DNA of 64,000 nt from Treponema sp. (GTDB taxonomy: Bacteria; Spirochaetota; Spirochaetia; Treponematales; Breznakiellaceae). Under the pieces are notes generated by a model, which worked only from the letters and a program-made list of their open reading frames with translations, did no database searches and had not been told where the DNA came from. Of this stretch, positions 28,770 to 38,554 are shown one piece after another (position 1 is the first letter of the stretch; every line of letters begins with the position of its first letter). The translations under genes and the position numbers were made by a program. The DNA is taken from the NCBI GenBank assembly GCA_009786455.1, contig WQTD01000009.1, forward strand, positions 1 to 64,000, in the 5' to 3' direction.

Positions 28770-31700
28770 ATATTAAATGCGGATTTCCGGTTATTTTAAT
28801 AACATTATTATTTTTTATATCATGTAAAAATGTTTCGTTAAATGATGACAGTGAAGCGTATCAATATAAATCATACAGGGAAATTCCCGGCGTAACAGAA
28901 AATGAAATAAACGCTGTTGAGACTCTCAAAAAAAACAGAACGTCATTTGTATACGGCATGACTCCCGGTACAGAAGCTTTTTATGGAAATTCAGGTGATA
29001 TCAGCGGGTTTTCCGCTTTGTTTTGCGAATGGCTTACTTCCCTCTTTGGAATTGATTTTAAACCTGCGCTTTACAGTTGGGATGATTTGATCAGCGGTCT
29101 TGAAAGCGGAAATGTTGATTTTACAGGAGAGTTAACCTCCGGGCACAGAATTGCGAATTATATGACAGGCGCCATTGTTCAGCGGACGCTCAGGTCTTTT
29201 AGAATCATGGACAGCCTGCCCTTCAATGAAATTGCAGATAACCGCCCGCTTCGTTTTGTTTTTATTGACGGCTCCGGTACGCATAACAGATTTGTTTCAT
29301 CAAGGATTTTTAGTAATTTTGAAAGTATTTTCATATCCGATTACAGCGGCGCTTATGAACTTTTAATAAATAATCTTGCCGACGCCTTTATCGGGGATAA
29401 TTCCTCGGAGATTGCCTTTGACACGTATGAAGACATCACCAGTGAGGAATTTTTCCCGTTGATTTTCAATCCCGTTTCAATGTCAACCCGGAAAACGGAA
29501 TTAAATCCGGTTATATCGGTTTTACATAAAGCCCTGCAGGACGGCGGATTAAAACATCTGAGGAAACTTTATAATCAGGGGCATCGTCAGTATCAGAGAC
29601 ATAAGTTATACGCAAATTTGAGTAATGAGGAAAAAAACTACCTGCAAACGAATCCCGTTGTGCGCGTCGCTGCGGAAATTGACAATTATCCGCTGTGTTT
29701 TTACAATACGCAGGAAAAACAACTGCAGGGAATCGCTTTTGAAGTGATGAAGGAAATAGAATCCCTTACAGGCATTTCCTTTGTTCCTGTAAATACCGAT
29801 AACCGGCAGATAGAATGGCCTGATATGGTCAGGATGCTTGAAAACGGCGAAGTCAGTATGCTTACCGAGTTGATTCAAACTGAAGATCGCATGGATCGTT
29901 TTATATGGCCTCAAACCGCGATCATTACAGATAATTACGCCCTTCTGTCAAAATCAGAATTCCCTAATATCAGCACCAATGAAATATTAAATGTAAGGGT
30001 CGGTTTGCCGAAAGGAACCGCGTATACTGAATCGTTTAAAAAATGGTTTTCACATCACGAATATACAACAGAATACGAAAGTTCCAATGCGGCATTCAAC
30101 GCATTGGACCGCGGGGAAGTGGATATGGTAATGTCCAGCCAATACAGATTTTTACTGTTAACAAATTACCGCGGGCTTCCGGATTATAAGGCCAATGTAG
30201 TTTTTGATTACACTTTTGAATCAACTTTCGGTTTTAACAAAAATGAAATTTTATTGTGTTCAATCACAAACAAAGCGCTTGAGTTAATTGATCCTTATGA
30301 AATTTCCAGCCGGTGGATGCATAAAACATATGACTACAGGGTAAAACTCATGCAGGCGCATCTGCCTCTTCAGATCGGCGTTCCCCTTTTGGCGCTTGTG
30401 CTTATTTTTATGTTTATTTTATTTAACAGGCACCGCAATGAGAGTAAACGCCTTGAAAGCATTGTAAATCAGCGGACTCAGGAATTAAACAAATCACAGA
30501 TTGATTTGGAAGAAGCGCTGGATAACGCGAAAAACGCCAACAAGGTAAAATCGGCTTTTATAGCGAGTATGAGCCATGAAATACGAACCCCTATGAACAG
30601 TATCATCGGTTTTTCCGAGCTGGCGTCAGAAGGCGAATCTTCTCCGAAAACAAAAGATTATCTTGCAAAAATTCTGACTAACGCAGAATGGCTGTTACAG
30701 ATCATAAATGACATCCTTGATATTTCCAAAATAGAATCAGGAAAAATGGAATTGGAAAATATTCCTTTTGACATGCATGAATTATTTGCAGGCTGCAGGA
30801 CGCTTGTTATGCCGAAAGCCGTGGAAAAAGGGATAATGCTCCATTTTTACGCTGAACCTTCCGTAGGGAAAAGACCCGTGGGAGATCCCACAAGGCTCCG
30901 TCAGGTATTTGTAAATCTTTTGTCCAATGCAATCAAATTTACAAACAAGGGCATGGTTAAACTTCTTTCCGACATTACGGAAATAAACGAAAAAAAGATC
31001 ACAATGCATTTTGAAATTAAAGACTCAGGCATCGGCATTACTCCTGAACAGATGGAAAAAATTTTTGAACCGTTTTCACAGGCGGAATCCGGCACCATGC
31101 GCAAGTACGGCGGAACGGGACTGGGTCTTGCCATAACAAAAAATATTATAGAGATGATGGGCGGAAAACTTTTGGTTGACAGCACTCCCGGAATCGGAAG
31201 CAAATTTTATTTTGATCTTGTCTTTGAAACAATTGACACGTCAAAGGATTACCAGATCGACAGTAAAGTAATTCTTGATGAAATAGAAAAGCCGTTGTTC
31301 GAAGGCGAAGTTCTGTTATGCGAAGATAACTCCATGAATCAACAGGTAATCCGCGAACATCTTGCAAGGGTGGGTTTGAAAACAGTTATTGCGGAAAACG
31401 GACAGATAGGCGTTGATTTGGTTAAAGAACGTATTTTAAAAAGAAAAAATATGTTTACATTGATATTTATGGATATCAATATGCCAGTAATAGACGGACT
31501 TGAAGCTTCTTCGCAGATTATAAGTCTTAATACGGGAGTTCCGATAATCGCCCTGACCGCAAATATTATGTCAGGCGATCTGGAGGTATATAAACAGAGC
31601 GGAATGGACAGCTATTTAGGCAAACCGTTCACTTCGCATGAATTGTGGCAGTGTTTGTTAAGATACTTAACGCCGGTAAATATACCGCAGAAAGATACGC

Positions 31701-32017
31701 AGCTTGAAACAGACCTTGAATTTATGAAATCCCTCAAATTGACATTTTTAAAGGAATATCATAATAAATATAATGAAATTATTGACACTCTGGAAATGGA
31801 CGATATCAAAACAGCGCACAGAATGCTGCACACTTTAAAAAGCAATGCCGGTATTATCCAGGAATTTACCCTGCAGCAAATTGCCGCCGATATTGAACTC
31901 CTTTTGAAAGAAGGAAAAAATCTTACAACCGAAAGTGATCTTTTAAAACTGGAATCTGAATTAAACTCGGTTCTTTCGCAATTAATAAAATTATCCGTAC
32001 AGGATGAAGGAATTTAA
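28766..32017 (+). CDS. Hybrid histidine kinase 2: two SBP_bac_3-like domains-TM-HisKA-HATPase-REC-HPt
   Basis: N-terminal lipobox-like FISC; 'FIASMSHEIRTPMNSIIGFSE', 'LIFMDINMPVIDGLEAS', 'AHRMLHTLKSNAGII'. ATGA overlap with kinase 1. Confidence 0.92.
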   Translation: MNIKCGFPVILITLLFFISCKNVSLNDDSEAYQYKSYREIPGVTENEINAVETLKKNRTSFVYGMTPGTEAFYGNSGDISGFSALFCEWLTSLFGIDFKPALYSWDDLISGLESGNVDFTGELTSGHRIANYMTGAIVQRTLRSFRIMDSLPFNEIADNRPLRFVFIDGSGTHNRFVSSRIFSNFESIFISDYSGAYELLINNLADAFIGDNSSEIAFDTYEDITSEEFFPLIFNPVSMSTRKTELNPVISVLHKALQDGGLKHLRKLYNQGHRQYQRHKLYANLSNEEKNYLQTNPVVRVAAEIDNYPLCFYNTQEKQLQGIAFEVMKEIESLTGISFVPVNTDNRQIEWPDMVRMLENGEVSMLTELIQTEDRMDRFIWPQTAIITDNYALLSKSEFPNISTNEILNVRVGLPKGTAYTESFKKWFSHHEYTTEYESSNAAFNALDRGEVDMVMSSQYRFLLLTNYRGLPDYKANVVFDYTFESTFGFNKNEILLCSITNKALELIDPYEISSRWMHKTYDYRVKLMQAHLPLQIGVPLLALVLIFMFILFNRHRNESKRLESIVNQRTQELNKSQIDLEEALDNAKNANKVKSAFIASMSHEIRTPMNSIIGFSELASEGESSPKTKDYLAKILTNAEWLLQIINDILDISKIESGKMELENIPFDMHELFAGCRTLVMPKAVEKGIMLHFYAEPSVGKRPVGDPTRLRQVFVNLLSNAIKFTNKGMVKLLSDITEINEKKITMHFEIKDSGIGITPEQMEKIFEPFSQAESGTMRKYGGTGLGLAITKNIIEMMGGKLLVDSTPGIGSKFYFDLVFETIDTSKDYQIDSKVILDEIEKPLFEGEVLLCEDNSMNQQVIREHLARVGLKTVIAENGQIGVDLVKERILKRKNMFTLIFMDINMPVIDGLEASSQIISLNTGVPIIALTANIMSGDLEVYKQSGMDSYLGKPFTSHELWQCLLRYLTPVNIPQKDTQLETDLEFMKSLKLTFLKEYHNKYNEIIDTLEMDDIKTAHRMLHTLKSNAGIIQEFTLQQIAADIELLLKEGKNLTTESDLLKLESELNSVLSQLIKLSVQDEGI

Positions 32018-34018
32018 ATGGGCAATAAAACCAAAACAAAATTTAAACTTACGCCGGTTCATATAAAAATTTTTACGGTAATTATCTGCATTGTGGTTAT
32101 AATAAATGTCTGTTCAATTGCCGCAGGCGCTTTATTCCTTACGGGCGATACGAATGAAATTGAATCTTTAAAAAGCAGAATTCCTTACAGTATATTGATA
32201 ATCGGCGTCATGGCGCTGGCTTTAAGCATAGCCGCCGCTTTTATCGCCGCTATTCTTTTAAAACGTCCGTATGATGAAGCTGAGAACATGCGCAGGGACG
32301 CTGAAGCCATGTCTTTGTCAAAGTCAGTGTTTCTTGCAAATGTAAGCCATGAAATACGCACGCCTATGAACAGCATTGTCGGTTTTTCCGAACTTGCGCT
32401 GGACGGCGAAACTTCCTTTAAAACAAAGGATTACCTGAATAAAATACAAACAAACGCTCAATGGCTTCTTCAGATAATAAACGACATTCTTGATATTTCA
32501 AAAGTAGAATCCGGGAAATTGGATATTGAGAACATTCCTTTTGACATGCACGAACTTTTTTCAAGCTGCCGCACTCTTATCATGCCAAAAGCCGTTGAAA
32601 AAGGCATATCGCTTTATTTTTATGTTGAACCAAGCATAGGGAAAAAACCTTTGGGTGATCCCACAAGGCTTCGCCAGGTTCTTGTAAACCTTCTTTCAAA
32701 CGCGGTGAAATTTACAAATACAGGCATGGTTAAGCTTCAGGCTGTTTTGAAAAATATGCGTGATAAAACAATCACAATGTATTTTGAAGTAAAAGACTCA
32801 GGCATCGGCATGACACCGGAGCAAATTAAAAAAATATTCGATCCTTTTGTCCAGGCGGAAACCGATACGACCCGTAAATACGGCGGTACAGGGCTTGGGC
32901 TTACGATAACCAAAACCATTGTTGAGTTAATGGGGGGAACCCTTTCTGTAGAGAGCACTTATGGAGTCGGAAGCAAATTCAGCTTTGAACTGACTTTTGA
33001 CACAATAAATATTAACGATGAAGAAATGTTCGAAAGAAAAATTGTGCTTAACGAATTAAAAAAACCCCGCTTTGAAGGCGAGGTGCTGTTATGCGAAGAC
33101 AATGTAATGAACCAGCAGGTAATATGCGAACATTTATCAAGGGTAGGTCTCAAGACAGTAGTGGCGGAAAACGGAAAAATCGGACTTGATTTGGTAAAAA
33201 GCCGCCATGATAACAAAGAGAAAATGTTCGATTTAATATTCATGGATATGCATATGCCTGTAATGGACGGGCTTGAAGCGTCAACAAAAATCATGGAGAT
33301 AAACAAGGATATCCCCGTTGTGGCAATGACAGCTAACATAATGGCTACCGACAGGGAAATTTATAAAATGAGCGGAATGTACGACTGCCTCGGCAAACCG
33401 TTCACGTCTCAGGAACTCTGGCGCTGCTTAATGAAATATTTTACTCCCATAACTACAGGCATCTCGCAGAAAAACTCAACGCTGGAAACGGACATTGAAT
33501 TCCAGAAAAGCCTTCAATCCCTGTTTGTCAGAAACAACCACACAAAATACGCTGAAATAATCAACGCGATTGAAGAAGGCGATATTCAGCTTGCGCACAG
33601 AATGGCGCATTCATTGAAAAGCAATGCGGGTCAGATAGGCAAAACTATTCTGCAGCGCGCGGCTGCGGTTGTCGAAGCCAACCTGAAAGAAGGCAAAAAC
33701 AAGGTAACTCATGAACATCTTAAACATCTTGAGACCGAACTGACAATGGTTTTAAATGAATTCTCTCCGATGCTCAGGGAAGCCGGCGATTTTTCGGATT
33801 TCGGCGGTTCCATTGCGCAGTTGGAATTATTTAATTTGTTTGAAAAACTGGGAATTTTACTTAAAAGCGGAAATCCTGAATGCAGGAGTTTAAAGAGCAA
33901 TTTACGCCTACTGCCGGTAGACAATGAATTAAAGAACATTCTTATACAGCAAATGGATGATTTTGATTTTACCGCAGCATTCCTGACGCTTGAAAAAATT
34001 AAAGAGGGGATTAAGTAA
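32018..34018 (+). CDS. Hybrid histidine kinase 3: two TM segments-HisKA-HATPase-REC-HPt plus C-terminal extension
   Basis: 'FLANVSHEIRTPMNSIVGFSE', 'LIFMDMHMPVMDGLEAS', 'AHRMAHSLKSNAGQIG'. Closely resembles kinase 2 and abuts it. Confidence 0.92.
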   Translation: MGNKTKTKFKLTPVHIKIFTVIICIVVIINVCSIAAGALFLTGDTNEIESLKSRIPYSILIIGVMALALSIAAAFIAAILLKRPYDEAENMRRDAEAMSLSKSVFLANVSHEIRTPMNSIVGFSELALDGETSFKTKDYLNKIQTNAQWLLQIINDILDISKVESGKLDIENIPFDMHELFSSCRTLIMPKAVEKGISLYFYVEPSIGKKPLGDPTRLRQVLVNLLSNAVKFTNTGMVKLQAVLKNMRDKTITMYFEVKDSGIGMTPEQIKKIFDPFVQAETDTTRKYGGTGLGLTITKTIVELMGGTLSVESTYGVGSKFSFELTFDTININDEEMFERKIVLNELKKPRFEGEVLLCEDNVMNQQVICEHLSRVGLKTVVAENGKIGLDLVKSRHDNKEKMFDLIFMDMHMPVMDGLEASTKIMEINKDIPVVAMTANIMATDREIYKMSGMYDCLGKPFTSQELWRCLMKYFTPITTGISQKNSTLETDIEFQKSLQSLFVRNNHTKYAEIINAIEEGDIQLAHRMAHSLKSNAGQIGKTILQRAAAVVEANLKEGKNKVTHEHLKHLETELTMVLNEFSPMLREAGDFSDFGGSIAQLELFNLFEKLGILLKSGNPECRSLKSNLRLLPVDNELKNILIQQMDDFDFTAAFLTLEKIKEGIK

Positions 34019-34022
34019 ATTC

Positions 34023-34937
34023 ATGAACAACAGTGAAAAAAGCAAACTGCTTATCGTTGACGACGAAAAAATGAATCTTAAAGTTCTTACAAATATACTT
34101 ATTTCTGAATATACCATTTTTACTGCGACAAACGGAAAAGAAGCGATTCAAAGAGCTGTAGAATATAAGCCTGATCTTATTCTTCTGGACATACTAATGC
34201 CTGAGATGGACGGTTATCAGACATTGTTGGAAATAAAGAAAAACGAACAAATAAAAAAAACCCCTGTTGTTTTTATTACAGGGCTTAACAGCGATGAAGA
34301 TGAAGAGAAGGGGTTGTCTCTTGACGCCGCCGATTACATAACAAAGCCTTTCAGCGCAATGATAGTAAAAATAAGGGTACGCAACCAGATACAAATTGTA
34401 AATCAGCTGAAAATGATAGAACATTTAAACCTGACAGATCAGCTAACAGAGCTGCCGAACAAGCAATATTTTGATGAACGGATAAATATGGAATGGAAAC
34501 AGGCGATAAGGGAAAAAACACAAATCAGTTTATTGCTTATCGACGTTGACAGATTTAAAAGTATAAATGATATTTACGGTCATCAGCACGGCGACACTGT
34601 CCTTAAGATTATTGCCGGAATATTAAAAGATTCATTAAAGCGGCCCGGTGATATTACCGCAAGATGGGGCGGCGGAGAATTTATTATTTTAATGCCCAAT
34701 ACTTCCGATGACGGCGCTCTTGAGGTTGCGGAGAAGATAAGATCGGATATTGAAAAAAAGGATATCCGTCTGGAAAACAAAAATAAAATAAATATTACCG
34801 TTAGCATAGGCGTTAATTCACATACTCCCGCCAGAACGTGTCTGGTTCAGGCATTTATAACAAATACTGACAAGGCGCTGTACGCCGCGAAAGAAGCAGG
34901 CAGAAACAAGGTTATCCCGTTTAAAGAAGCTTTGTAA
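34023..34937 (+). CDS. Response regulator: REC + GGDEF-like domain with GGGEF signature
   Basis: 'LLIVDDEKMNLKVLTNIL…LILLDILMPEMDGYQ…DYITKPFSA'; 'LLIDVDRFKSINDIYGHQHGDTVLK', 'RPGDITARWGGGEFIILMPNT'. Confidence 0.92.
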   Translation: MNNSEKSKLLIVDDEKMNLKVLTNILISEYTIFTATNGKEAIQRAVEYKPDLILLDILMPEMDGYQTLLEIKKNEQIKKTPVVFITGLNSDEDEEKGLSLDAADYITKPFSAMIVKIRVRNQIQIVNQLKMIEHLNLTDQLTELPNKQYFDERINMEWKQAIREKTQISLLLIDVDRFKSINDIYGHQHGDTVLKIIAGILKDSLKRPGDITARWGGGEFIILMPNTSDDGALEVAEKIRSDIEKKDIRLENKNKINITVSIGVNSHTPARTCLVQAFITNTDKALYAAKEAGRNKVIPFKEAL

Positions 34938-35961
34938 GCAGAAATCCCTGCGGCGTTTTCTTTCCTAAAAAATCTTCGTCAATAATTTCTTTGTCAAGGT
35001 TTGTTACGCGCACATTGTTACAGTTAAAATTGCCGGGTGAAAAACCGCGCGTATTCAAGCTAAGAAACAGTTTGCCTCCTGGCGCAAGCGTCTTTATGCA
35101 TTTTTCAAGAAAGCCGGCAAGATCGCGCTTTAAATCAAAATTACCTGCCATTTTTTTTGAGTTGGAGAAAGCCGGCGGATCCAGAATTATAATGTCCCAG
35201 CTCTTCCTTTTATTTATTGCATTCCTTATAAATTCAGCAGCGTCAGCCCTGATAAGCATATAAGAGCAAGACATCAAATCACAATTCCGCGCCTGTGCGC
35301 CTTTATGTGAAATTACCGGGAATTCCGCTGAAAACCCGTTAAGCGAAAAATTATCTTTCGCCCAATTTAAATAGGTATTGGAAAGATCGACAGAATCGAC
35401 GGAAGCTGCGCCTCCGGCAGCGGCATAAACAGAAAAAGAACCTGTGTAGGAAAAGAGATTTAAAACTTTTTTGCCTTCAGTTTCGCGTAATACCATCCTG
35501 CGCAATAAACGCCTGTCAGGGAAAAGCCCCGTATCAAGATAATCAGAAAGGTTTACTTTAAAAATAAGATCGCCTTCACTGACAATTTTTACATACCGGG
35601 TTTCTCCTGTTTTTTCATATTGATTTAATCCTCTCTGCCTCTGACGATACTTCAAAAAAATACTGCAGGGTTTTATTCCAAGCGCAGAGGAGGCGCTTTG
35701 CGTCATTACTGAAAGCCAGGCTTCTTCTTCGCTTTTGTCTTTTTCATAAGGGCGTTTATATAACGCTCCCGCAAGAGCCGCTTCCCCTGTTCTGCTGCAG
35801 TCGCCGTAAAAATCCAGAACAAGGGGAATTTCGGGAATATCACGATCATACAGCCTGAATGCACCGATTTTTCTTCTGCGCGCCCACTTTTTTAAATGAC
35901 GAAAACGTTTTTGCAGACGGTTGAAAAGCATTTGAGCCTGTACTTCTGTTTTGTCTTCCAT
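34921..35961 (-). CDS. Class I SAM-dependent rRNA methyltransferase, RlmK-like
   Basis: 'MLFNRLQKRFRHLKKWARRRKIGAFRLYDRDIPEIPLVLDFYGD', 'VLNLFSYTGSFSVYAAAGGAASVDSVDLS', 'IILDPPAFSNSKKM'. Confidence 0.88.
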   Translation of the reverse strand: MEDKTEVQAQMLFNRLQKRFRHLKKWARRRKIGAFRLYDRDIPEIPLVLDFYGDCSRTGEAALAGALYKRPYEKDKSEEEAWLSVMTQSASSALGIKPCSIFLKYRQRQRGLNQYEKTGETRYVKIVSEGDLIFKVNLSDYLDTGLFPDRRLLRRMVLRETEGKKVLNLFSYTGSFSVYAAAGGAASVDSVDLSNTYLNWAKDNFSLNGFSAEFPVISHKGAQARNCDLMSCSYMLIRADAAEFIRNAINKRKSWDIIILDPPAFSNSKKMAGNFDLKRDLAGFLEKCIKTLAPGGKLFLSLNTRGFSPGNFNCNNVRVTNLDKEIIDEDFLGKKTPQGFLLTKLL

Positions 35962-36018
35962 AAAAATCAGAATAACATAAAGATTGTATTTTAATATATT
36001 ATAAATTACATTATTACC

Positions 36019-36843
36019 ATGCCCTTTAATGTCACTCCTGTTACAAATCATCGCGGAAGAGAAAAGGGGATGATTGTATATCCGGTCTACTCACGCAGGT
36101 CTGCAGGGCTCTCCATCGGAATTAATCTTTTTCCCGGTAAAAAATGCTGCCAGTTTGACTGCCCTTATTGTGAAGTATTTCCCTTCTACAGCAATGCAGA
36201 TTTTTTTCCTGAGCAAATGGAGGAGGATTTACGCTGTACAATATCGTCCGCACAGGAGCAGAATATACCAATCAAGGACATATGTTTCTCAGGCAACGGA
36301 GAGCCCACCTTCTCTCCCGTTTTCGCCGGCGCTTTCAGACTGGCGGAGACTATCCGCGCGAAAACTGCGCCTTCTTCACAGCTTGTTGTCATTACAAACG
36401 GCGCGGGTCTTTTGCAGGCGCAAACTTTTTCGTTTTTAAGGGAATCTTCTGGAAATCCATCATTAAATATCTGGCTTAAACTGGACGCGGGAACCGAACA
36501 GTGGTATCAAAAAATGAACCGCTCACAGGTTTCCTATGAAAAACTCATAATGTCAATAAAGGAGTTTACCTCCATCGCTCCTGTAACAATACAGACAATG
36601 TTATGCGTTGTCGAAAATAAAAGTCCTCCCGCTGAAGAGGAAAAAGCATGGGAAGAACTTGTATGCACTTTGGCTGAAAAAGGAAAAATCCGAAAAGTGC
36701 AAATCTACGGCAAGGCAAGAGCCGCTCCTGAAGACCCGCTTGCAAGCGCACTGCCGGAAAATTATCTTGAAAAAAGAGCTTCTTCCCTGCGCAGTTTATT
36801 CATTGAAAAAGGTATTACAACGCCTGTTGAGGTTTATTTATAA
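36019..36843 (+). CDS. Radical SAM protein (COG0731-like)
   Basis: 'GLSIGINLFPGKKCCQFDCPYCEVFPF' (CxxxCxxC) and 'DICFSGNGEPTFSP'. Confidence 0.82.
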   Translation: MPFNVTPVTNHRGREKGMIVYPVYSRRSAGLSIGINLFPGKKCCQFDCPYCEVFPFYSNADFFPEQMEEDLRCTISSAQEQNIPIKDICFSGNGEPTFSPVFAGAFRLAETIRAKTAPSSQLVVITNGAGLLQAQTFSFLRESSGNPSLNIWLKLDAGTEQWYQKMNRSQVSYEKLIMSIKEFTSIAPVTIQTMLCVVENKSPPAEEEKAWEELVCTLAEKGKIRKVQIYGKARAAPEDPLASALPENYLEKRASSLRSLFIEKGITTPVEVYL

Positions 36844-36903
36844 ACAAAATAAACCCCTTTCTAACTCCCTTTTATTTTGTTATAATTCCGCCAAGGAGCA
36901 AAC

Positions 36904-38553
36904 ATGGAAGCTTTAAAGAAAAACCCTGCATGGAAGGGACGGCGCGGACCTTTGGTGCTTGTCATTATGGACGGCGTCGGTTACGGAAAATACAGGGAGG
37001 GAGATGCGGTTGCCGATTCAAAAATGTATAATCTCAACGCTGTCGCCGCAAAAAGTCCCAAAACAAAATTAAAAGCTCATGGAACAGCTGTGGGATTGCC
37101 GTCGGATGAAGATATGGGAAACAGCGAAGTCGGTCACAACGCGATGGGCTGCGGACGGGTATTTAATCAGGGCGCTGCTCTTGTAACAAAATCAATTGAA
37201 ACATCCGCTATGTTTGAAGGCGAAGCATGGAAAGAAATTGTTTCCAATGTCAAAAAAAACAATAACGCGCTTCACTTCATAGGACTTTTTTCTGACGGCA
37301 ATGTACACAGCCATTTGGATCATTTAAAGGCGATGATTATTCGGGCGAAGAAAGAAGATGTCAGGCGCGTTTGTATTCATGTTTTATTTGACGGGCGCGA
37401 TGTCGGAGAGACAAGCGCGCTTGAATATATCGATCCTTTTGAAAATTTCCTTAAGGAATTAAATAATGATAATTTTAACGCAAAGATTACATCAGGCGGC
37501 GGGCGTATGTGGATCACGATGGATCGTTACGGAGCCGATTGGTCAATGGTGGATCGGGGATGGAAAACCCATGTTCTCGGAAAAGGACGGCAGTTTTCTT
37601 CGGCGCGTGAAGCTGTGGAAACATACAGAAAGGAAATCCCCGGAATTATCGATCAGGATTTAAAGGAATTTGTTATAACCGAGAACGGAAAACCTGCAGG
37701 AACAATAGAGGACGGAGATTCCGTTGTGTATTTTAATTTCAGGGGCGATCGCGCGCTTGAGATAACCGCCGCTTTTGAGCAGGACAATTTTGACAAATTT
37801 GACCGCGTGAGACGTCCCAGGGTATGTTACGCGGGCATAATGGAATATGACGGCGACCTGCACGTCCCGTCCCGTTACCTTGTCAATCCTCCTTCCATCG
37901 ATCACACAATGGGCGAGTATCTTGTCTCAAGCGGAATAAGAACGCTTGCGATTTCGGAAACCCAGAAATTCGGGCATGTCACATACTTTTTTAACGGTAA
38001 CCGTACGGGAAAATTTGATGATAAGCTGGAGGAATATGTTGAAATAAAAAGCGATGTTATTCCTTTTGAACAGCGTCCCTGGATGAAATGCGCGGAAATT
38101 ACAGATCATGTTATCGCGGCAATCAATTCCGGTAAATATGATTTTATCAGGCTGAATTATCCAAACGGCGATATGGTCGGACATACCGGTGTTTATCAGG
38201 CGGTTGTCTGTTCAATGGAAGCGATGGATATTCAGCTTGGAAGGCTTATAAAGGCAGCCGTTGAAGCGGGGGCTATAATGGTACTCACGGCGGATCACGG
38301 CAATAGCGATGATATGTTTGAACACGACAAAAAAACCGGTGCTGTTTCCCTAAAGGCAGACGGTTCGCCGAAATCCAAAACAAGCCACAGTCTTAATCCT
38401 GTTCCATGTATAATTTATGACCCGGAATATAAAAACGAATACCCAAGGGAATTAAACGAAGGGTTGGGCATAAGTTCCATCGCATCAACATGCATACAGA
38501 TATTGGGTCTTATGCCGCCGCATGATTACGATAAGTCTGTTTTGAAAATGTAA
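36904..38553 (+). CDS. gpmI: 2,3-bisphosphoglycerate-independent phosphoglycerate mutase
   Basis: 'LVLVIMDGVGYGKYREGDAV', 'DEDMGNSEVGHNAMGCGRV', 'IGLFSDGNVHSHLDHL', 'LTADHGNSDDMFE'. Confidence 0.95.
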   Translation: MEALKKNPAWKGRRGPLVLVIMDGVGYGKYREGDAVADSKMYNLNAVAAKSPKTKLKAHGTAVGLPSDEDMGNSEVGHNAMGCGRVFNQGAALVTKSIETSAMFEGEAWKEIVSNVKKNNNALHFIGLFSDGNVHSHLDHLKAMIIRAKKEDVRRVCIHVLFDGRDVGETSALEYIDPFENFLKELNNDNFNAKITSGGGRMWITMDRYGADWSMVDRGWKTHVLGKGRQFSSAREAVETYRKEIPGIIDQDLKEFVITENGKPAGTIEDGDSVVYFNFRGDRALEITAAFEQDNFDKFDRVRRPRVCYAGIMEYDGDLHVPSRYLVNPPSIDHTMGEYLVSSGIRTLAISETQKFGHVTYFFNGNRTGKFDDKLEEYVEIKSDVIPFEQRPWMKCAEITDHVIAAINSGKYDFIRLNYPNGDMVGHTGVYQAVVCSMEAMDIQLGRLIKAAVEAGAIMVLTADHGNSDDMFEHDKKTGAVSLKADGSPKSKTSHSLNPVPCIIYDPEYKNEYPRELNEGLGISSIASTCIQILGLMPPHDYDKSVLKM

Positions 38554-38554
38554 T

